A stretch of 64,000 nucleotides of DNA from Rhodospirillaceae bacterium LM-1 (GTDB taxonomy: Bacteria; Pseudomonadota; Alphaproteobacteria; Rhodospirillales; WMHbin7), in contig CACUVI010000002.1 in the NCBI GenBank assembly GCA_902725215.1, positions 79,676-143,675 on the forward strand, given 5' to 3'. The translations under genes and the position numbers were made by a program. Below are positions 34,194 to 43,355 of the stretch, in pieces. How positions within the stretch are numbered: the stretch's first letter is position 1; each line of letters begins with the position of its first letter. A model generated the notes under the pieces. That model saw nothing but the letters and a program-made list of their open reading frames with translations. It was not told the DNA's origin and ran no database searches.

Positions 34194-34658
34194 TCAGCAG
34201 ATTTTGTAATCCATCAGAACTTCCGGCTTGTATTTACCGGCCATTTTCGTGAAGGCGTTAAAGCCAGTTTTATCGATGTCGAGAAGCTGCTTTTTTGTCT
34301 GGGCGCAATCGATGTTGGACAGATAGTAATCGCGATAGCGGATGATGATCCGCCCGTTCCAGTTCTCGATATAGGTTTTGTGCTGGGTGGGGAATTCTCG
34401 TTCGAACACCTTGGCCCTGGCGTCCGTCATTTTCTTGAATTGGGCGGCGTTCTTCTCGTCGATGCGCTTCCATATTTCCAGCGTTCCCGCGTTATAGGGC
34501 GGCTCGTCGCAGCGCCAGGCGAATTCGCGCAGCCGGATGGCGTGACGGATTTGCCATTCTACCGTCTGCTCGGCCCTGGTCATGCAGTTCTTGGGCTTGG
34601 CAAAAGCCGGGGCGGCCTGTAGCGACAGCAGGATCAGGATCAGAAGAAGCCGCATCAT
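34194..34658 (-). CDS. Secreted Cys-containing hypothetical protein
   Basis: A 154-aa exported protein: a signal peptide ([20 protein letters not shown]) followed by about 130 residues with four cysteines (KNC, WRC, NIDC, KIC-end) likely forming two disulfides. It is rich in charged helices (TRAEQTVEWQIRHAIRLREFAWRCDEPPYN). No family is recognised. Its start overlaps the cobA stop (ATGA), so it is the last gene of a creA-cobA-hypothetical unit. Both flanking genes encode secreted products while cobA is cytosolic, which is unusual. Confidence 0.75.
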   Translation of the reverse strand: MMRLLLILILLSLQAAPAFAKPKNCMTRAEQTVEWQIRHAIRLREFAWRCDEPPYNAGTLEIWKRIDEKNAAQFKKMTDARAKVFEREFPTQHKTYIENWNGRIIIRYRDYYLSNIDCAQTKKQLLDIDKTGFNAFTKMAGKYKPEVLMDYKIC

Positions 34659-35410
34659 GCCGTCAGCCTTTCGCGCAAGGCGACGTTGGCGCCGATCACC
34701 AGCAGGGCGGGCGTTGGCGGCTTGGCCCGTTTGACGGCTTCACGCAATTCGCCCAGACAGGAAGTTAGCACCTGTTGGTCAGGCAAGCTGGCGTGGCTGA
34801 CGATGGCGGCAGGGGTTTGGGGATCGCGACCCGACTTCAGCAGTCTGTCCGTCAGTTCGGGCAGCGTTTCAATCGCCATGTAGAAAACCAGCATGTCCGC
34901 CGAGCGGCCAAGTCCTTCCACGTCCAGCTTGGGGTCGAGCGAGCCATCCGGCCCGTGGCCGGTCGCCATCGCCACCGACGATATTTGTTTGCTGGTCAGT
35001 GGAATTCCCGCCATCGCCAGCCCGCCGATGCCTGCCGTCACGCCGGGCACGATGCGAAATGCGATGCCCGCCTCGGCCAGGGCCAAGGCTTCCTCGGCTC
35101 CCCGGGCGAAGACGAAGGGATCGCCGCCCTTCAGGCGCACCACTCGCTTACCCGCCTGGGCGTGTTCGATCATCAGAGCCGAGATCGTTTCTTGGACGGG
35201 TGAGGTTCGCCCTGCCCGCTTGCCCATGGCAATGCGTTGGGCGCTGGCGGGGATCATGTCCAGCACGCCCGATCCCACCAGCGCGTCGTGAATGACCACA
35301 TCGGCCTGCGACAGGGCATGGTGGGCCAGCAAGGTCAACAGCCCCGGATCGCCGGGACCGGCGCCAACCAGCCACACCGTGCCGGGGTCGATATCGGGAA
35401 ATCCGCTCAT
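34655..35410 (-). CDS. cobA: Uroporphyrinogen-III C-methyltransferase
   Basis: A 251-aa SAM-dependent enzyme that makes precorrin-2 from uroporphyrinogen III, the branch point to siroheme and B12. It has the N-terminal [12 protein letters not shown] loop, the [16 protein letters not shown] motif, [18 protein letters not shown], and the C-terminal [13 protein letters not shown]. It is the single-domain CobA/SUMT form without a CysG fusion. The start at 35410 overlaps the creA stop. An ATG at 35419 is less likely. Confidence 0.95.
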   Translation of the reverse strand: MSGFPDIDPGTVWLVGAGPGDPGLLTLLAHHALSQADVVIHDALVGSGVLDMIPASAQRIAMGKRAGRTSPVQETISALMIEHAQAGKRVVRLKGGDPFVFARGAEEALALAEAGIAFRIVPGVTAGIGGLAMAGIPLTSKQISSVAMATGHGPDGSLDPKLDVEGLGRSADMLVFYMAIETLPELTDRLLKSGRDPQTPAAIVSHASLPDQQVLTSCLGELREAVKRAKPPTPALLVIGANVALRERLTA

Positions 35411-35862
35411 TTGCTCCACGGCATGATGGGAACGCTGGAAATGGCGTTCTTGGGCGAGCCTTCGATCACCCGGTCGGAATAGACCAGATAGACCAGCACG
35501 TTGCGCTTCTTGTCCAAAAAGCGCACCACCTGCATGGTCTTGAACAGCAAGGACGTGTCTTGCTTGAAGACGGTTTCGCCGTTCTTGAATTCCTTGACGA
35601 TGCTGATCGGCCCCACTTGGCGGCAGGCGATCGAGGCGTCCGAAGGATCTTCGGCCAGTCCCAACCCACCCGAAATGCCGCCTTGCTTGGCGCGGCTGAG
35701 ATGGCAGGTCACGCCATCGACCTTGGGGTCGTCGAAGGCCTCGATGACGATCTTGGAATTGGGTCCCAGGAATTTGAAGACCGTGCTGACTTCGCCAATT
35801 TCCTCGGCTTGGGCGGGAAGGGCCATAAGCAGCAGACCGGTAAGCAGGGGAAGGGTTTTCAT
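35407..35862 (-). CDS. creA: CreA-family exported protein
   Basis: A 151-aa periplasmic protein with a signal peptide ([19 protein letters not shown]) and the CreA-family core [42 protein letters not shown]. Two cysteines (VTC, IAC) may form a disulfide. The biochemical role is unknown despite the 'catabolite regulation' name. It is divergent from cbiD, 51 nt away, and overlaps cobA downstream. Confidence 0.88.
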   Translation of the reverse strand: MKTLPLLTGLLLMALPAQAEEIGEVSTVFKFLGPNSKIVIEAFDDPKVDGVTCHLSRAKQGGISGGLGLAEDPSDASIACRQVGPISIVKEFKNGETVFKQDTSLLFKTMQVVRFLDKKRNVLVYLVYSDRVIEGSPKNAISSVPIMPWSK

Positions 35863-35913
35863 GTTCATCTCAGTGTTTGCGGTTGTGGGCGACAGCATTC
35901 AATATAGGCACAA

Positions 35914-36948
35914 ATGAGCCAAATGCGAAAAGGATGGACGACAGGGGCATGCGCGGCGGCGGCGGCCAAGGCGGCGGCGACCTTTCTGCGGACGGGCCAA
36001 TGGCCCGATCCGGTGACGATTCGCCTACCCAAGGGCGTTCAGGCACAATTCCATCTGGCGGCCACGGAAGGCGGGGCGGGATGGGCCATGGCGGGTGTGG
36101 TCAAGGATGCGGGCGACGATCCAGACGTGACCCACGGTGCCTTGATCCTGGCACGAGTGGAGCAAGGGCCGCCCGGTTGCGGACTTATCTTCAAGGCGGG
36201 CCAAGGGGTGGGGGTGGCGACATTGCCGGGCCTGCCCATCGCCATCGGAGAGCCTGCCGTCACGCCCGGCCCGCGCGCCCAGATCGCTGCGAATCTGGCC
36301 GAATTCGGCCAAGATTTCATCGTCACCCTGTCCATTCCAGGCGGCGAGGCGTTGGCGAAGCAGACCATGAATGCGCGCCTGGGCGTTGTGGGCGGGCTGT
36401 CGATCCTGGGCACGACCGGGGTGGTGACGCCTTATTCCAACGCCGCTTGGATTGGCGCCGTTCACCGCGCCGTCGATGTGGCCAGGGCGAACGGTCTGGA
36501 TCACGTCGCCGGGGCTACTGGCGACGCTTCCGAGCGGGCGGTTGGCGAGTTTCACGGACTGAACGAGCGGGCCTTGATCGATATCGGCGGCTTTGCGGGC
36601 GCTTTCTTGAAATATCTAAGACGCAACCCCGTGCGGCGCGTCACGCTGGCGGGCGGATTTGCCAAAATGTCGAAGCTGGCGGCGGGGGGGCTTGACCTGC
36701 ATTCCAAGCAAAGTTCGGTCGATGTGGCTTTTCTGGCGGGATTGGCGGGCGATTCCGCTGTTTCGGCCAGGATCGCCAAGGCCGTCAGCGCCGCGCAGGC
36801 GCTGGAACTGGCGCAAGGTTATCCCCTGGGTCAACGGGTGGCGGAGCGAGGACTGCTTGCGGCGCGAGCCGCGCTTTCAAGAAGCGATGTCCTTATGGAT
36901 GTGTTGGTGGTGGATCGCGCTGGAAGGGTGATCGGCCATGCGTCCTAG
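35914..36948 (+). CDS. cbiD: Cobalt-precorrin-5B C1-methyltransferase
   Basis: A 344-aa enzyme of the early-cobalt (anaerobic) pathway that methylates C-1 of the corrin ring. It is recognised by KGWTTGACAAAAAKAA, FKAGQGVGVATLPGL and LGVVGGLSILGTTGVVTPYSNAAW. CbiD has no relation to the aerobic CobF, which is missing here, so it is a marker for the cobalt-early route. It overlaps cobK by 11 nt. Confidence 0.95.
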   Translation: MSQMRKGWTTGACAAAAAKAAATFLRTGQWPDPVTIRLPKGVQAQFHLAATEGGAGWAMAGVVKDAGDDPDVTHGALILARVEQGPPGCGLIFKAGQGVGVATLPGLPIAIGEPAVTPGPRAQIAANLAEFGQDFIVTLSIPGGEALAKQTMNARLGVVGGLSILGTTGVVTPYSNAAWIGAVHRAVDVARANGLDHVAGATGDASERAVGEFHGLNERALIDIGGFAGAFLKYLRRNPVRRVTLAGGFAKMSKLAAGGLDLHSKQSSVDVAFLAGLAGDSAVSARIAKAVSAAQALELAQGYPLGQRVAERGLLAARAALSRSDVLMDVLVVDRAGRVIGHAS

Positions 36949-37678
36949 GCTGCTTATCCTGGGCGGCACGGCGCAAGCGGCGGAACTGGCCCGCAGGATC
37001 GACGGCGATATTGGTCTGATCAGCTCGCTGGCCGGACGGATGATCACGCTGCCCGATTTGCCGGGCCGTTTGCGCGTGGGCGGCTTTGGCGGGGCCGACG
37101 GGCTGGCGGCCTATCTAAGGGACGAGCGAATCGGGGCGGTGATCGACGCCACGCATCCTTTCGCCAGGAACATCTCGGCCCATGCCGAGCAGGCTTGCCA
37201 GCGACAGCGGGTGCCGCTGTTGACGCTTGCGCGCCCGCCCTGGCTGCGCGACGCCGCCGATGTTTGGATTTTCGCCGATGACATGGCCGCGGCGGCGGCC
37301 TTGATGCCGACGCTCGGCACGCGCGCCTTTCTGACCATCGGCCGCATGGAGTTGGATGCGTTTAGGCAGGTGGAGCAGGTTTGGTGCCTTGTGCGCCTGA
37401 TCGACAAGCCCGAACGCGCCTTGCCGAAAAACTGGCAACTGGTGCTGGGCCGTCCGCCCTTTTCGGAACAAGACGAGATCCGATTGATGCAAGAGCGCAA
37501 GATCGATCTGCTGGTGACCAAAGCCAGCGGCGGCGACGCGACCTTTGGCAAGATCGCGGCGGCGCGCGCTTTGAAGATTCCCGTTCTGATGATCAAGCGG
37601 CCCAGGGAAAGCGGCGCTGCGCAAGCCAGCACGGTTGACGAGGCGCTGACCTGGATCGCCGATCAGCTCTTGCGTTAG
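36938..37678 (+). CDS. cobK: Precorrin-6A/cobalt-precorrin-6A reductase
   Basis: A 246-aa NAD(P)H-dependent reductase (CobK/CbiJ). Family segments are LLILGGTAQAAELARRI, VIDATHPFARNISAHA, PLLTLARPPW, LTIGRMELDAF and LVTKASGGDATFGKIAAAR. It starts within the end of cbiD. Its 3' end overlaps the converging cupredoxin gene by 4 nt. Confidence 0.93.
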   Translation: MRPRLLILGGTAQAAELARRIDGDIGLISSLAGRMITLPDLPGRLRVGGFGGADGLAAYLRDERIGAVIDATHPFARNISAHAEQACQRQRVPLLTLARPPWLRDAADVWIFADDMAAAAALMPTLGTRAFLTIGRMELDAFRQVEQVWCLVRLIDKPERALPKNWQLVLGRPPFSEQDEIRLMQERKIDLLVTKASGGDATFGKIAAARALKIPVLMIKRPRESGAAQASTVDEALTWIADQLLR

Positions 37679-38172
37679 ACCACCTGAACCTGGGCGCGCA
37701 TCTTGTCATGTCCCGGCCCGCAATAGGTCGAGCAGAAGATGAAATAGCGGCCCGGTTTGCGGAACGTGAAGCTGCGTTCGAGGACTTCGCCCGCCGTCAG
37801 GCTGATGGGGCCGTATTCGCTGGGCTTGATCCAAACGCCGTGCGGAATGTCGCCCGCCATGATCTGGAAACGATAGGCCACATTCTTTTTCAGTTCCAGC
37901 GAGGCCGGCGTGAAGGTAAAACGCTTGAGCAAAAGCAAAACATCGGTGGATGCGCCTGCCTTGGGCTGGACGGAGCCGTCCTCCAGGCTGTTCTGCTCGA
38001 TGAACTTCTTGACCCTGGCCTCGAATTCCAAGACCGTCGGCGTGCCTTCGACGCTGACCGGTTCCGGCAGTGGGGCATCATTGTCGTCGGCGCTCAAAAG
38101 GCCGCTGGCGCCCAGCATGCCCGCACCCAGCGACGCCAAAAAGGTTCGCCTGTTCAGATACAGCGAATTCAT
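37675..38172 (-). CDS. Tat-exported CuA-type cupredoxin
   Basis: A 165-aa periplasmic protein. A twin-arginine signal (NRRTFLASLGAGMLGASG) is followed by about 50 residues of linker and a cupredoxin domain (about 75-165). The metal ligands spell a full CuA set: H111 (DIPHGV) and C147-x3-C151-x3-H155-x2-M158 (CSTYCGPGHDKM), as in cytochrome oxidase subunit II and nitrous oxide reductase. No oxidase gene is nearby. It lies 115 nt after cobM on the same strand. The start at 38172 (not further upstream) is set by the Tat signal. Confidence 0.88.
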   Translation of the reverse strand: MNSLYLNRRTFLASLGAGMLGASGLLSADDNDAPLPEPVSVEGTPTVLEFEARVKKFIEQNSLEDGSVQPKAGASTDVLLLLKRFTFTPASLELKKNVAYRFQIMAGDIPHGVWIKPSEYGPISLTAGEVLERSFTFRKPGRYFIFCSTYCGPGHDKMRAQVQVV

Positions 38173-38287
38173 GACCGTTCCTTCCATCTCCCATGCCGCC
38201 ATTTGGCGGCCAGCCCCTTGTTTGTCGGGGCCTTCTTCCCATGAGCTATAATAAGTATAACCCACAGTCTGAACGCAAGATGAATGA

Positions 38288-39061
38288 TCAAGATGGGGGG
38301 GGGGCGACGCCCTTGCGAAATTCCGTGCTGAAATCGGCGGCATAGAGACGGCTTTCGGTGAAGTCGCCGTTGCCCAGCACGCGCCCAACGAGCACCAGCG
38401 CGGTTTTGGCGATGCCAGCCTGCTTCATTTTGGCGCGGATGTCCGAAAGCGTTCCGCGCACGATTTGCTGGTCGGGCCAACTGGCGCGGTAAACCACCGC
38501 CACCGGGCAATCGGCGCCATAAAGCGGGGTCAGCGTTTCCACGACATGCGCCAGATTGGCCGCCGACAGGTGCAAGGCCAGGGTGGCCCCGCTTTTGCCA
38601 AGCGTCGCCAAATCCTCGCCCTCGGGCATCGATGAGGACTTGACCGCCGTGCGGGTCAGAATCACGGTTTGCGACACGTCGGGCAGCGTCAGTTCCATAT
38701 TCAGGGCGGCGGCGGCGGCGGCGAAGCTGGGCACGCCGGGCGTTACGTCATAAGGAATGCCCAGCGCATCCAGTCGGCGCATCTGTTCGGCGATGGCGCC
38801 GTAAAGCGACGGATCGCCCGAATGCACGCGCGCCACATCCAGCCCCTTGGCGTGGGCGGCTTGCATCTCGGCGATTGTTTCGTCCAGGTTGAGTTTGGCG
38901 CTGTCAATGACGCGGGCGTCTTTGGGCGCTTCGGCGACCACTTCGGCGGGCACCAGCGATCCTGCGTACAGAATTACCGGACAAGCGCGGATAAGGTTAA
39001 GCCCACGCACCGTGATCAAATCGGGCGCTCCGGGTCCGGCGCCAATGAAATGAATGGTCAT
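38288..39061 (-). CDS. cobM: Precorrin-4/cobalt-precorrin-4 C11-methyltransferase
   Basis: A 257-aa tetrapyrrole methylase (CobM/CbiF) that methylates C-11. Motifs include FIGAGPGAPDLITVRG, YAGSLVPAEVV, RVHSGDPSLYGAIAEQM and PGVPSFAAAAAALNMELTLP. It overlaps cbiG-cobJ by 4 nt (39058-39061). The tail ends in PPP-S before a G/C tract. Confidence 0.94.
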   Translation of the reverse strand: MTIHFIGAGPGAPDLITVRGLNLIRACPVILYAGSLVPAEVVAEAPKDARVIDSAKLNLDETIAEMQAAHAKGLDVARVHSGDPSLYGAIAEQMRRLDALGIPYDVTPGVPSFAAAAAALNMELTLPDVSQTVILTRTAVKSSSMPEGEDLATLGKSGATLALHLSAANLAHVVETLTPLYGADCPVAVVYRASWPDQQIVRGTLSDIRAKMKQAGIAKTALVLVGRVLGNGDFTESRLYAADFSTEFRKGVAPPPS

Positions 39062-40872
39062 GGCTGGCTGCCCTTGCGATGTTTTCCTGCATAGCCTCGG
39101 GGCGTGTAAACCCGTGTCTGGCCGCCATGCGTGACGATGCGGGTTTCCGAATTGCCGATCAGCACGATCGACAGCATGTCGGCCTTGTCGGGCCCTAAAT
39201 CTGAAAGCGGGAAAATATCCAGCCGCTCGTCGTCGCGCCCCAAATTGCGCGCCACCATCACCGGCGTCGTGGCCGGTCGTTCCTTGAGCAGGATGTCCCT
39301 GGCCTCGACGATCTGTTCGCGCCGTTTCTTGGAGACGGGATTGTAAAGGGCCAGCGCGAAATCGCCCTCGGCTGCGGCCTTTAGGCGCTTGCGGATCGTG
39401 TCCATCGGCGTCAGCAGATCGGACAGCGAGATCACGCAGAAATCGTGATTGAGCGGAGCGCCCGCCCTGGCAGCCGCCATCAGAAGGGCGCTTAGGCCCG
39501 GCACTACCTCGATGCCGATGCGCCGCCAGTCGGGCCGCTTGTCGCCCTCGCGCTCCAGCAGTTCGAAAACCAGCGTGGACAGGGCATAGATGCCCGCATC
39601 GCCGGAGCAGACCAGCGAAACGGTGCGCCCCTCGGCCGCCAGCTCGATGGCTTGGCGCACGCGGTCTTCCTCGGCCCCCATCGTGCCGTCATGCCTGCGC
39701 TGGTGGGGCGCGATCAGGTCGGTGATCAGGTCGAGATAAAGCCCGTAGCCGACCAGATCGGTAGACAAGGCAAGGGCACGACAGGCATCCGGCGTGCGAA
39801 ACTCGGCCGCTCCGGGACCGATACCGACCACGAATAAATGACCTTGCGCCTTGCCCACCTGATCCGGCTGGATCGGTTGCGGCGAGCGGGCGACGGCGGC
39901 GGTGGCTTGGCTTGTTTTAGACTTGGGCACGATCAACTCCGATAAGGTTCCTGCTGCGGCCAGGGCGGCCCCTTCGGCCACGCCGTGACAGCCGGTTTCG
40001 CGAAAAACCACGTCTGACGGATTTTGCAGGCGTGGGGTTAGGGCTTCCAATTCATCCGGCGCAAAGAAGCGGGCCGGAACGTTCAGGCTGCGGGCCAGTT
40101 CATGCATGGCTCGTTCGTCGGCTTTCAGATCGAGGCTGGCAACGCAAGCGACGGCGCTTTGCGACAATCCCGCGCTGGCCAGCGTCTCCTTGGCGTGCGC
40201 GATCAACTTCTCGGGCGCCAGATTGCGCTCGCAGCCGACGCCCAGGGCCAGAATGGGCGGATGCAAGATCAGGTCGCGGCCCGGATCGGCGATATGGCGT
40301 TCGGTGACGCGCACGCATAAATCGCTCTGCGGCGAGAACAGTTGCGCATCAAGCCAATTCGCCAGCTTCATCGGATCGTCAAGGCGCACCTTCTCGCCCG
40401 CCAGCAATGCGGCGGCGATGGCCTTGGCGGCTTCGGGGTTGGCCAGATTCCAGCCGGGCGGCGGATCGTCGAGCGCCATGGCTAGGCGCGTGTCGCCCGA
40501 AGTGGTGATGGCGGCATGAAGCTCCAGAATGCCAGCGATTTGCAGGGCCAGTTTGTTGGCGCCCGCATGGCCGCCCAGCAGCGGCACGACGGAGGTTGCC
40601 GACACTGCGATCAGCGGCGGCTCGGCCCGCTTGTCTGAAAGAAAGGGGGCTACGGCGCGAATTAGGATTCCCGAGGCGCAGAATCCGACGATGGCCGCGC
40701 CGGATTGAAATAATTGCGCCAGATGCGTCATGGCATCGGAAAAGGCGACGTCGCAAACCGCAACGCGCTTAGCCAGTCCATGCAGTTCCGCTTCGGGCAG
40801 CAGGGTTTTCAGGCGGCCAGCCTGGGCGGCGGCCCGTTCGTCAAGAACGGCAAGAACGATCCGCTGTCTCAT
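39058..40872 (-). CDS. Fused CbiG-type hydrolase and precorrin-3B C17-methyltransferase
   Basis: A 604-aa fusion. The N-terminal CbiG region (about 1-345) includes GFCASGILIRAV and PLLGGHAGANKLA, and ends in the CobE/CbiG C-terminal domain (LGVGCERNLAPEKLIAHA). After a Pro/Gln linker, a CobJ/CbiH methylase follows (about 366-604; VVGIGPGAAEFRTPDA, LVCSGDAGIYALSTL, FALALYNPVSKKRR). CbiH makes the ring-contracted lactone and CbiG opens it with loss of the two-carbon fragment, so fusing them places consecutive steps on one chain. The start at 40872 overlaps cobI by 4 nt. Confidence 0.92.
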   Translation of the reverse strand: MRQRIVLAVLDERAAAQAGRLKTLLPEAELHGLAKRVAVCDVAFSDAMTHLAQLFQSGAAIVGFCASGILIRAVAPFLSDKRAEPPLIAVSATSVVPLLGGHAGANKLALQIAGILELHAAITTSGDTRLAMALDDPPPGWNLANPEAAKAIAAALLAGEKVRLDDPMKLANWLDAQLFSPQSDLCVRVTERHIADPGRDLILHPPILALGVGCERNLAPEKLIAHAKETLASAGLSQSAVACVASLDLKADERAMHELARSLNVPARFFAPDELEALTPRLQNPSDVVFRETGCHGVAEGAALAAAGTLSELIVPKSKTSQATAAVARSPQPIQPDQVGKAQGHLFVVGIGPGAAEFRTPDACRALALSTDLVGYGLYLDLITDLIAPHQRRHDGTMGAEEDRVRQAIELAAEGRTVSLVCSGDAGIYALSTLVFELLEREGDKRPDWRRIGIEVVPGLSALLMAAARAGAPLNHDFCVISLSDLLTPMDTIRKRLKAAAEGDFALALYNPVSKKRREQIVEARDILLKERPATTPVMVARNLGRDDERLDIFPLSDLGPDKADMLSIVLIGNSETRIVTHGGQTRVYTPRGYAGKHRKGSQP

Positions 40873-41552
40873 GAGCGAACCAGGACCATGGCGAAATAGA
40901 CGCCGCCCTTGGCGATGGCCTGATCCAAGGTCAGGCATTGTTCATGCGCTTGGCTGGCCCGCTCGACATAGCGCGCCTTGTCCAATCGGTTCAGGCGCAA
41001 AAGCACGCGGCGAATTTTATCAAGATGGCGTCCCACCTTGAACAGGCAGGCCGTCTGCGTGCCTGCGATCAAGCGTTCAAGCTCCTCCTCGCTGCGGCTG
41101 GCGGGGATGAGCAGCACGGCTTCGTCCTGAACGGCCAGCGGCATCAGGGCGGCGGCGGCGGAAGCCATGGGCGAAGAGATGCCGGGCACCACCTGCACGT
41201 CAAAGCGGTCGCCCAGACGTTCCATCAAATAAATGAAGCTGCCGAACAGCAAGGGATCGCCCTCGCACAGAACGGCGACATCGCGCCCTTCCTCGAGGTG
41301 TTTGGCGATTTCGACGGCGCCAGCGTCATAGGCGGCATTGGCGGAATCGCGATCCAGGCTCATTTCCATGCGAAGCGGTATTTCGACGCGCCCCGCTGGG
41401 ATCAAGTCGCCTACAATCGAGCGCGCCAACCCTTCGCCCTGCATCGGCGCAGGATAGGCGATGACGAGCGCTTCCTTCAAAAGGCGCGCCGCCTTCAGCG
41501 TGATCAGTTCGGGATCGCCCGGACCTACTCCTATTCCGATCAGTCTAGCCAC
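40869..41552 (-). CDS. cobI: Precorrin-2/cobalt-precorrin-2 C20-methyltransferase
   Basis: A 227-aa tetrapyrrole methylase (CobI/CbiL) that methylates C-20. It has GIGVGPGDPELITLKAARLL, VLCEGDPLLFGSFIYLMERL and VPGISSPMASAAAALMPLA. It sits between cobL (8-nt overlap) and the cbiG-cobJ fusion (4-nt overlap). Confidence 0.94.
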   Translation of the reverse strand: MARLIGIGVGPGDPELITLKAARLLKEALVIAYPAPMQGEGLARSIVGDLIPAGRVEIPLRMEMSLDRDSANAAYDAGAVEIAKHLEEGRDVAVLCEGDPLLFGSFIYLMERLGDRFDVQVVPGISSPMASAAAALMPLAVQDEAVLLIPASRSEEELERLIAGTQTACLFKVGRHLDKIRRVLLRLNRLDKARYVERASQAHEQCLTLDQAIAKGGVYFAMVLVRS

Positions 41553-42735
41553 GCTTCACTCCGCAATACTGCGTCACCGGTATGGCGGGTTTCCAAACCT
41601 TGAAGGCGCCGACGGATTCCAGATAGTCGATGGACAGGCGAACGAGATCGCCGCCTTGCTGGGCGTGCCAAGCGAAAAGATAGGCTTCGCCTTCCAGCGT
41701 CGCCGCATTGGCGACCAGCCGCCCGCCGGGCTTCAGCGCCGCCCAGGCGCTTTCCAGAACGCCGGGAACGGAAACGCCGCCGCCGACGAAGACGGCATCC
41801 GGGGCTTCCTTTCGCTCCTTCAGAATGTCGGGCGCAGAGCCGGTGACGATTTCCAAATGCGGCACGCCCAGCGACAGCGCGTTGCGTCCGATGCGTCCGG
41901 CGCGCTCGGCGTTCTTCTCGAAGGCAACGGCGGCGGCGGATGGAGCGGCGCGCAGAAATTCGATGGCGATCGATCCGGCTCCGGCACCAATATCCCACAG
42001 CAACTGTCTGGGCAGGGGGGCAAGCATGGACAGCGTGGCGGCGCGAATATGGCGTTTGGTGATCTGGCCGTCATGCTCGAACATGTCGTCCGGCAGGCCG
42101 GGCGCTCGCGACGCCAGTCGCGCCTCGGGGCCAGCCACGCAATCGATGGCGATGACGTCAAGGCCAAGGCCCGGCTTGATCCCCGTCACAATGCGTTCTT
42201 TGGTGCCGCCCAGATGCGACAGCACGGTAACCAAGCTGTCGCCAAAACCGTGGCGGCGCAAAAGATCGCCGATTTTCAAGGGGGTGAATTCGTCATTGCC
42301 CAAAGCGAGGATTTTCTGTCCCGGCGCCAGATGCAGCGCCAGATTTTCCAGGGGCCTTCCGTGGACGGTCAGGCAAAGCGTGTCTTGCAAGGGCCAGCCC
42401 AGGCGGGCGGCGGCCAAGGAAAAGGCGCTGGGCGTCGGCACCACGAATAGGCGCTCTGGGCCGAACCGCTTGGCCAGGGTGGCGCCCAGTCCGAACCACA
42501 TGGGATCGCCGCTGGCCAGCACCACCAGATCGTGCTCGGCATTCGCCTCGATGGCCGCCACGGTTTCTTCCAGCGTCGTCCATTCGATGCGCTTCGCAGG
42601 TCCGTCGGGGATCATGCTCAGATGACGCCAGCCGCCGACGATGACCTTCGCGTTCTCGACAAGCGCGCGCGCCGCCGGTTTCAGGCCCACCAATCCGGCC
42701 TCGCCGATTCCGACGATGGCGATGCGATCACTCAT
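41545..42735 (-). CDS. cobL: Precorrin-6Y C5,15-methyltransferase (decarboxylating)
   Basis: A 396-aa fusion equal to CbiE plus CbiT. The N-terminal tetrapyrrole methylase domain (IAIVGIGEAGLVGLKPAA, VVLASGDPMWFGLGATLAKRF) is followed by a Rossmann SAM methylase (LLWDIGAGAGSIAIEFLR...) that also decarboxylates the C-12 acetate. Complete length. It overlaps cobH and cobI. Confidence 0.94.
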   Translation of the reverse strand: MSDRIAIVGIGEAGLVGLKPAARALVENAKVIVGGWRHLSMIPDGPAKRIEWTTLEETVAAIEANAEHDLVVLASGDPMWFGLGATLAKRFGPERLFVVPTPSAFSLAAARLGWPLQDTLCLTVHGRPLENLALHLAPGQKILALGNDEFTPLKIGDLLRRHGFGDSLVTVLSHLGGTKERIVTGIKPGLGLDVIAIDCVAGPEARLASRAPGLPDDMFEHDGQITKRHIRAATLSMLAPLPRQLLWDIGAGAGSIAIEFLRAAPSAAAVAFEKNAERAGRIGRNALSLGVPHLEIVTGSAPDILKERKEAPDAVFVGGGVSVPGVLESAWAALKPGGRLVANAATLEGEAYLFAWHAQQGGDLVRLSIDYLESVGAFKVWKPAIPVTQYCGVKRG

Positions 42736-43355
42736 GCTCCCCCCTCGGGTCCGCTCAGCGCGTTAAGTGCAGCCGCCGCCATCGGGCTGCCGCCGCGCCG
42801 CCCTTTAAGCGTTGCGAAAGGCACGCCCAGATGATGCTGAATCAGTGCGTCTTTCGATTCTGCGGCGCCGATGAATCCCACCGGAAAGCCCAGGATCAGG
42901 GCGGGGCGAAAGCCCTCGGCGACCAGTTCCAGCAGGCGGAACAGGGCGGTTGGCGCGTTGCCGATGACGCAGATGGCGCCGTTCAGGCGTGGCTTCCAGA
43001 AATCGACTGCCGCCGCTGAGCGGGTGGTCTTCATCTGGCCAGCCAGTTCCTTCACGCCGTCGTCATACAGGGTGCAGATCACGTCGTTGCCCTGAAGCCT
43101 GTTCTTGATGATGCCCGACATCACCATGGCGCAATCGGCAAAAATCGGCGCGCCTTTCGAAAGTGCCGCCATTCCCGCTTGCGCCGCGTCTGGCGAACAG
43201 ACGAAATGGGAAGCGATGTCCGGCGAGGCGGTGGCGTGCACGATGCGCAGCAGAATAGGTTGGTTGTCTTGAGATACGCCGCTCAAATCCGTCTCGGCCC
43301 GAATCGCCTTGAAGGATTGCCGGTAGATTTCCGCCCCGTCCTTCACATAGTCCAT
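42732..43355 (-). CDS. cobH: Precorrin-8X/cobalt-precorrin-8 methylmutase
   Basis: A 207-aa enzyme (CobH/CbiC) that moves the C-11 methyl to C-12, producing (hydrogeno)cobyrinic acid. The catalytic His is in RIVHATASPDIA. ADCAMVMSGI and GNAPTALFRLLEL are family marks. It is coupled to cbiX by a 1-nt overlap and to cobL by 4 nt. Confidence 0.94.
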   Translation of the reverse strand: MDYVKDGAEIYRQSFKAIRAETDLSGVSQDNQPILLRIVHATASPDIASHFVCSPDAAQAGMAALSKGAPIFADCAMVMSGIIKNRLQGNDVICTLYDDGVKELAGQMKTTRSAAAVDFWKPRLNGAICVIGNAPTALFRLLELVAEGFRPALILGFPVGFIGAAESKDALIQHHLGVPFATLKGRRGGSPMAAAALNALSGPEGGA

